Positions 61,172-64,000 of a DNA stretch of 64,000 nt are shown piece by piece (positions within the stretch are counted from its first letter, which is position 1; the number at the start of each line of letters is the position of its first letter). Origin of the DNA: Sedimentibacter sp. zth1 (GTDB lineage Bacteria; Bacillota; Clostridia; Tissierellales; Sedimentibacteraceae). The stretch spans positions 620,001 through 684,000 of the forward strand of contig NZ_CP071445.1 of the NCBI RefSeq assembly GCF_017352195.1, in the 5' to 3' direction. Both the position numbers and the translations under genes were made by a program. Below the pieces are notes generated by a model. That model saw only the letters and a list, made by a program, of their open reading frames with translations, was not told the origin of the DNA and ran no database searches.

Positions 61172-64000
61172 ACTTAAAATTAAAGGATTAAATAGCTTCA
61201 TGGATGAACAGGTTATTGATTTCAATAAGCTTGCTGAACGTGGCTTGTTTGGCATATTTGGCCCTACTGGAAGTGGTAAATCAACAGTTTTAGATGGTAT
61301 TACATTAGCCTTGTATGGTGAAGTTGCTAGAAAAAGTAGTAATTTTATAAATACGAATATGGGAAACTGCAATGTAAGCTATGAATTTTCTATATCTTCA
61401 ACAACTTGTAAAAAATATTTAGTTGAAAGAGAATTTAAGATTGATAAAAAGACTAAAAATCCTCGTTCGGGGAAATGTAAGGTAATGGATATAACAAATG
61501 CTGAGCCTGTAGTACTTGCAGACAAAGTTACTGATGTAACAGCTGAGTGTATAAAAATAATCGGATTGAATTTAGAAGATTTCACTCGAACAGTAGTTCT
61601 TCCTCAAGGGAAGTTTAGTGAATTTTTAAAGCTTGAAGGAAAATCCAGACGTGATATGCTTGAAAGACTTTTCAATTTACAGCAATACGGAGATAATTTA
61701 TCTAGCAAGCTTTCAAGAGAAATTATATCTAAAAAAGCAGAGAACACTTTTTTAAACGGAAAGCTTTTTGGATTTGAACATATAAACGAGGAGAATTTAG
61801 AGAAATTAAAGGCTGATTCATTAAATACTAAAAATGAGTATAATGAAACTTTGCAAAAATCTGAACTTGTAAACAAGAAATTTCAAGATAATCAACAATT
61901 ATGGAATTTGCAAACTGAGCTAAATAAATATAATATTGAAAAAAATAATATGCTTGAACAAAAAGAGGAAATAGAAAATAACACTAGTAAGGTTAAACTT
62001 GCACAAGCTGCATTGAGAGTAGTTCCATATATTCATGCATACAAAAAAACAACAGATGGCATAAAAAGGGTTACAGAACAGTTAGATGATGCAAAAATTG
62101 TTTTGTTTAAAACTAAATCGGATAAAATTGAAGCAGAGAATAGACATAATATAGTTAAAGAATTTAGAGAAATAAATGTACCTTTATTAAATACAAAAAA
62201 AGATAAAGCTCTTGATGCAATAAATTTATATAAAGAATTAGATAACACAAAACTTGAAATAAACAAACTTAATAAGGAACAAGAAGTCCTTTTAGATGAA
62301 ATGAGTATAAATTATAATGATTTAACTACTGTTAAGCAACAAATAAAACAAATTGATAAGAAAATTGATGGTTTAGAAAATAAAACTGAAAGCTTAAAGA
62401 TAAATAATGAGTTTAAACTTGATATAATAAATGGATTAAATCTATCTAAAGATTTTAAAAAATCAAAAAATGATTTCCAAGATAAAACTTCAAGACTTGA
62501 CAAAATAATTGGTGTTATTGATGAAAGCACTAAAAAATTGCTTCAACTTAAAAAAGAATTAGATAAATTAAATTTAATAATCAATGAAAAGCAAAAATCT
62601 TTGAATGAACTAGAAAAAGCAAATCCATGCAGCCAAAATTCACTTCTTGATTTGCAAAAACAAATTACCATTAAACAGGATTTATTTAATAAATATGATA
62701 CATACAACAAAGATTTATCTAGGTATAGTGAAGAATTTGCTAAATATAATACAGATTTAGAAAAATGCAAATTAACGAGCGAAAATATAGAAAATAACAT
62801 TTCAATTATTAAAAATTACATAAAGGATGCCGAGGTCGAAATTTTAGCTATAAAATTAAGGAATGACTTAAATAAAACTGGTGTTTGTCCAGTTTGTGGT
62901 TCAATAGAACATCATCTAGAAAATGTTAAGCATATAGATGTTTCTAACATAGAAGAATTAAATCAAAAACTCAAAAACTTAGAAAATGAAAAGCTAGCGA
63001 TTTTAAGAAATATGACTGCATATACTACAAGAATTGAAGATTTAGTAGAAAATATTGAGTACACTAAGAAGCTTATTAAAGATTTAGGAGAAGATTTTAA
63101 ATCTGTAACAGTAGATGATTTAAAAGCAAAGTTTAATACCGTAAATGAGAGTTTAGATAGGAGTAATGCCTTAAAGGAAGAACTAATTGAATTAAATAAC
63201 AAAAAAATTTCTGTAGACAGCAATGTTAAAAATATATTAGAAAATATACAAAAATATATTTTAGATAAAGAATTATTGGCAAAAGAATTGCAAATACTAA
63301 ATAAATCTTTAGAAAAACTTTCAAATAACTATAATAATGTTGCAAGCAAAACAAATGTTCAGGATTTTCAAATGAAATATGAAGAGATTAATGAAATAGA
63401 AAAACAAAGAGAAGAATTATTATCAATTATAAAAACTGATAGAGAAAAATCAAATGTTCTAAATCAAAAGCAAAAATTGTTAGAAAATAAATTGAACATC
63501 CTCGAACAAAACAAAGTTAAAATAATAGCTACACTCCAACAAAAAAATAATTATATAGATAAAACAAAACAAACTATTATTGAAAAGGTTGGTGATATTG
63601 ACGATATCAAAGTATATTATAAAGCATTAGAGACAGAAATTGAAAAAATCAATAAAAAATTTAATGCTGCTGAAATTTACTTAAACTCATGTCAACAAAA
63701 ATATGATTTAGCTAATGAAACATACATTAGAATATCTACTAATCTAAACGAGTTAAATATATCTAAGGATCATGATAAAACATCTATGCAAGAAGCTTTG
63801 CTTGAAGAAGGATTTAATACTATTGAAGATGTTAAAAAATGCTACTTAGAGAGACCGGCTGTAAACGAATTTGTTGAAATAATTGAGAAATATAAAAATA
63901 ATCTTGCCAAAATTGAGGGTTCTATAGAAAGCATTTGTTTGAAAATTAATGATAAGCATATAGACGAGGCTCAATGGATGGAAATACAAAGCTTAAAAAT
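61158..64000 (+). CDS. sbcC: Exonuclease subunit SbcC (3' end beyond window)
   Basis: This Rad50/SMC-like ATPase is open from ATG 61158 to the window edge (947 codons). The N-terminal ATPase half has Walker A FGPTGSGKST (about residue 36) and the Q-loop VVLPQGKFSEFL. A long coiled coil follows, interrupted by the zinc-hook CPVC (Cys577 and Cys580), then the returning coil. The C-terminal signature and Walker B lie outside. It starts inside sbcD, showing tight coupling. Many minus-strand open frames here are shadows of its AT-rich coding. Confidence 0.95.
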   Translation, partial: MKPIKLKIKGLNSFMDEQVIDFNKLAERGLFGIFGPTGSGKSTVLDGITLALYGEVARKSSNFINTNMGNCNVSYEFSISSTTCKKYLVEREFKIDKKTKNPRSGKCKVMDITNAEPVVLADKVTDVTAECIKIIGLNLEDFTRTVVLPQGKFSEFLKLEGKSRRDMLERLFNLQQYGDNLSSKLSREIISKKAENTFLNGKLFGFEHINEENLEKLKADSLNTKNEYNETLQKSELVNKKFQDNQQLWNLQTELNKYNIEKNNMLEQKEEIENNTSKVKLAQAALRVVPYIHAYKKTTDGIKRVTEQLDDAKIVLFKTKSDKIEAENRHNIVKEFREINVPLLNTKKDKALDAINLYKELDNTKLEINKLNKEQEVLLDEMSINYNDLTTVKQQIKQIDKKIDGLENKTESLKINNEFKLDIINGLNLSKDFKKSKNDFQDKTSRLDKIIGVIDESTKKLLQLKKELDKLNLIINEKQKSLNELEKANPCSQNSLLDLQKQITIKQDLFNKYDTYNKDLSRYSEEFAKYNTDLEKCKLTSENIENNISIIKNYIKDAEVEILAIKLRNDLNKTGVCPVCGSIEHHLENVKHIDVSNIEELNQKLKNLENEKLAILRNMTAYTTRIEDLVENIEYTKKLIKDLGEDFKSVTVDDLKAKFNTVNESLDRSNALKEELIELNNKKISVDSNVKNILENIQKYILDKELLAKELQILNKSLEKLSNNYNNVASKTNVQDFQMKYEEINEIEKQREELLSIIKTDREKSNVLNQKQKLLENKLNILEQNKVKIIATLQQKNNYIDKTKQTIIEKVGDIDDIKVYYKALETEIEKINKKFNAAEIYLNSCQQKYDLANETYIRISTNLNELNISKDHDKTSMQEALLEEGFNTIEDVKKCYLERPAVNEFVEIIEKYKNNLAKIEGSIESICLKINDKHIDEAQWMEIQSLK

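Noticed and set aside
61379-63223. Series of minus-strand open frames under the right end
   Set aside because: They are antisense shadows of sbcC, whose plus-strand frame is continuous from 61158 to the edge with Walker A and zinc hook.
1-64000. CRISPR arrays, tRNA and rRNA genes
   Set aside because: No regularly spaced long repeats, no T-arm GTTCGAATC-type signals in cloverleaf context and no rRNA-like GC-rich tracts were seen by eye.

Overview
The window is AT-rich DNA, low-GC throughout, from an endospore-forming Clostridia-type Firmicute. The evidence is a pro-sigma-K gene, the Firmicutes block alaS-ireB-ruvX-DUF1292-rnj-ylbF-mltG-trmR-trhP-udk, strong GGAGG-type ribosome binding sites, and anaerobic traits (clostridial-type hybrid-cluster protein, bacterial ferredoxins). 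No rRNA, tRNA or CRISPR array was seen. I do not name a genus from this sequence alone.

1-9.4 kb is conserved core. It holds the end of alanyl-tRNA synthetase, the IreB phosphoprotein, a ferredoxin-fused aldo/keto reductase, RuvX, RNase J, MltG, the tRNA wobble-uridine modification pair TrmR/TrhP and uridine kinase. These all run rightward and meet convergent sigK.

9.24-17.5 kb is a heavily decayed mobile region. A 40-bp stretch of the sigK coding sequence recurs as an imperfect direct repeat at its far end. Between the repeats lie two copies each of integrase, portal and HNH endonuclease scraps, a frameshifted terminase, a Fic fragment, a Y1-type transposase corpse and an M1-peptidase pseudogene. 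Apparently intact genes sit among them: an unknown 254-aa protein, a DUF3990 pair and an APH-family kinase. I read this as the fossil of a sigK-intervening (skin-like) prophage that accumulated accessory genes.

17.5-35.8 kb is an accessory region, all on the plus strand, of mostly single genes: five GNAT acetyltransferases, an S66 MccF-like peptidase (plus a fossil second copy), a metallophosphoesterase, a transglutaminase-like protein, a CPBP protease, small membrane proteins, lipoproteins, a DUF4358/DHHW pair, a nucleoside phosphorylase and two ABC systems.

35.8-48.4 kb is regulated transport and stress: a two-component system divergent from a DUF2680 secreted protein; MarR with a heterodimeric ABC exporter behind a 15-bp-period triple repeat; a CsoR-type repressor with an EamA transporter behind a C/G-tract operator; and a YtrA-like GntR with an ABC transporter behind a perfect inverted-repeat operator.

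48.7-64 kb is metabolic and core-like: a YfcC transporter with isoaspartyl dipeptidase, a secreted coiled-coil protein, an HD hydrolase, hybrid-cluster protein, a ProXp/YbaK-type deacylase, a Crp/Fnr regulator convergent with a ferredoxin plus a NapH-like membrane Fe-S protein, a stand-alone type II thioesterase, and sbcD-sbcC, with sbcC running off the right edge.
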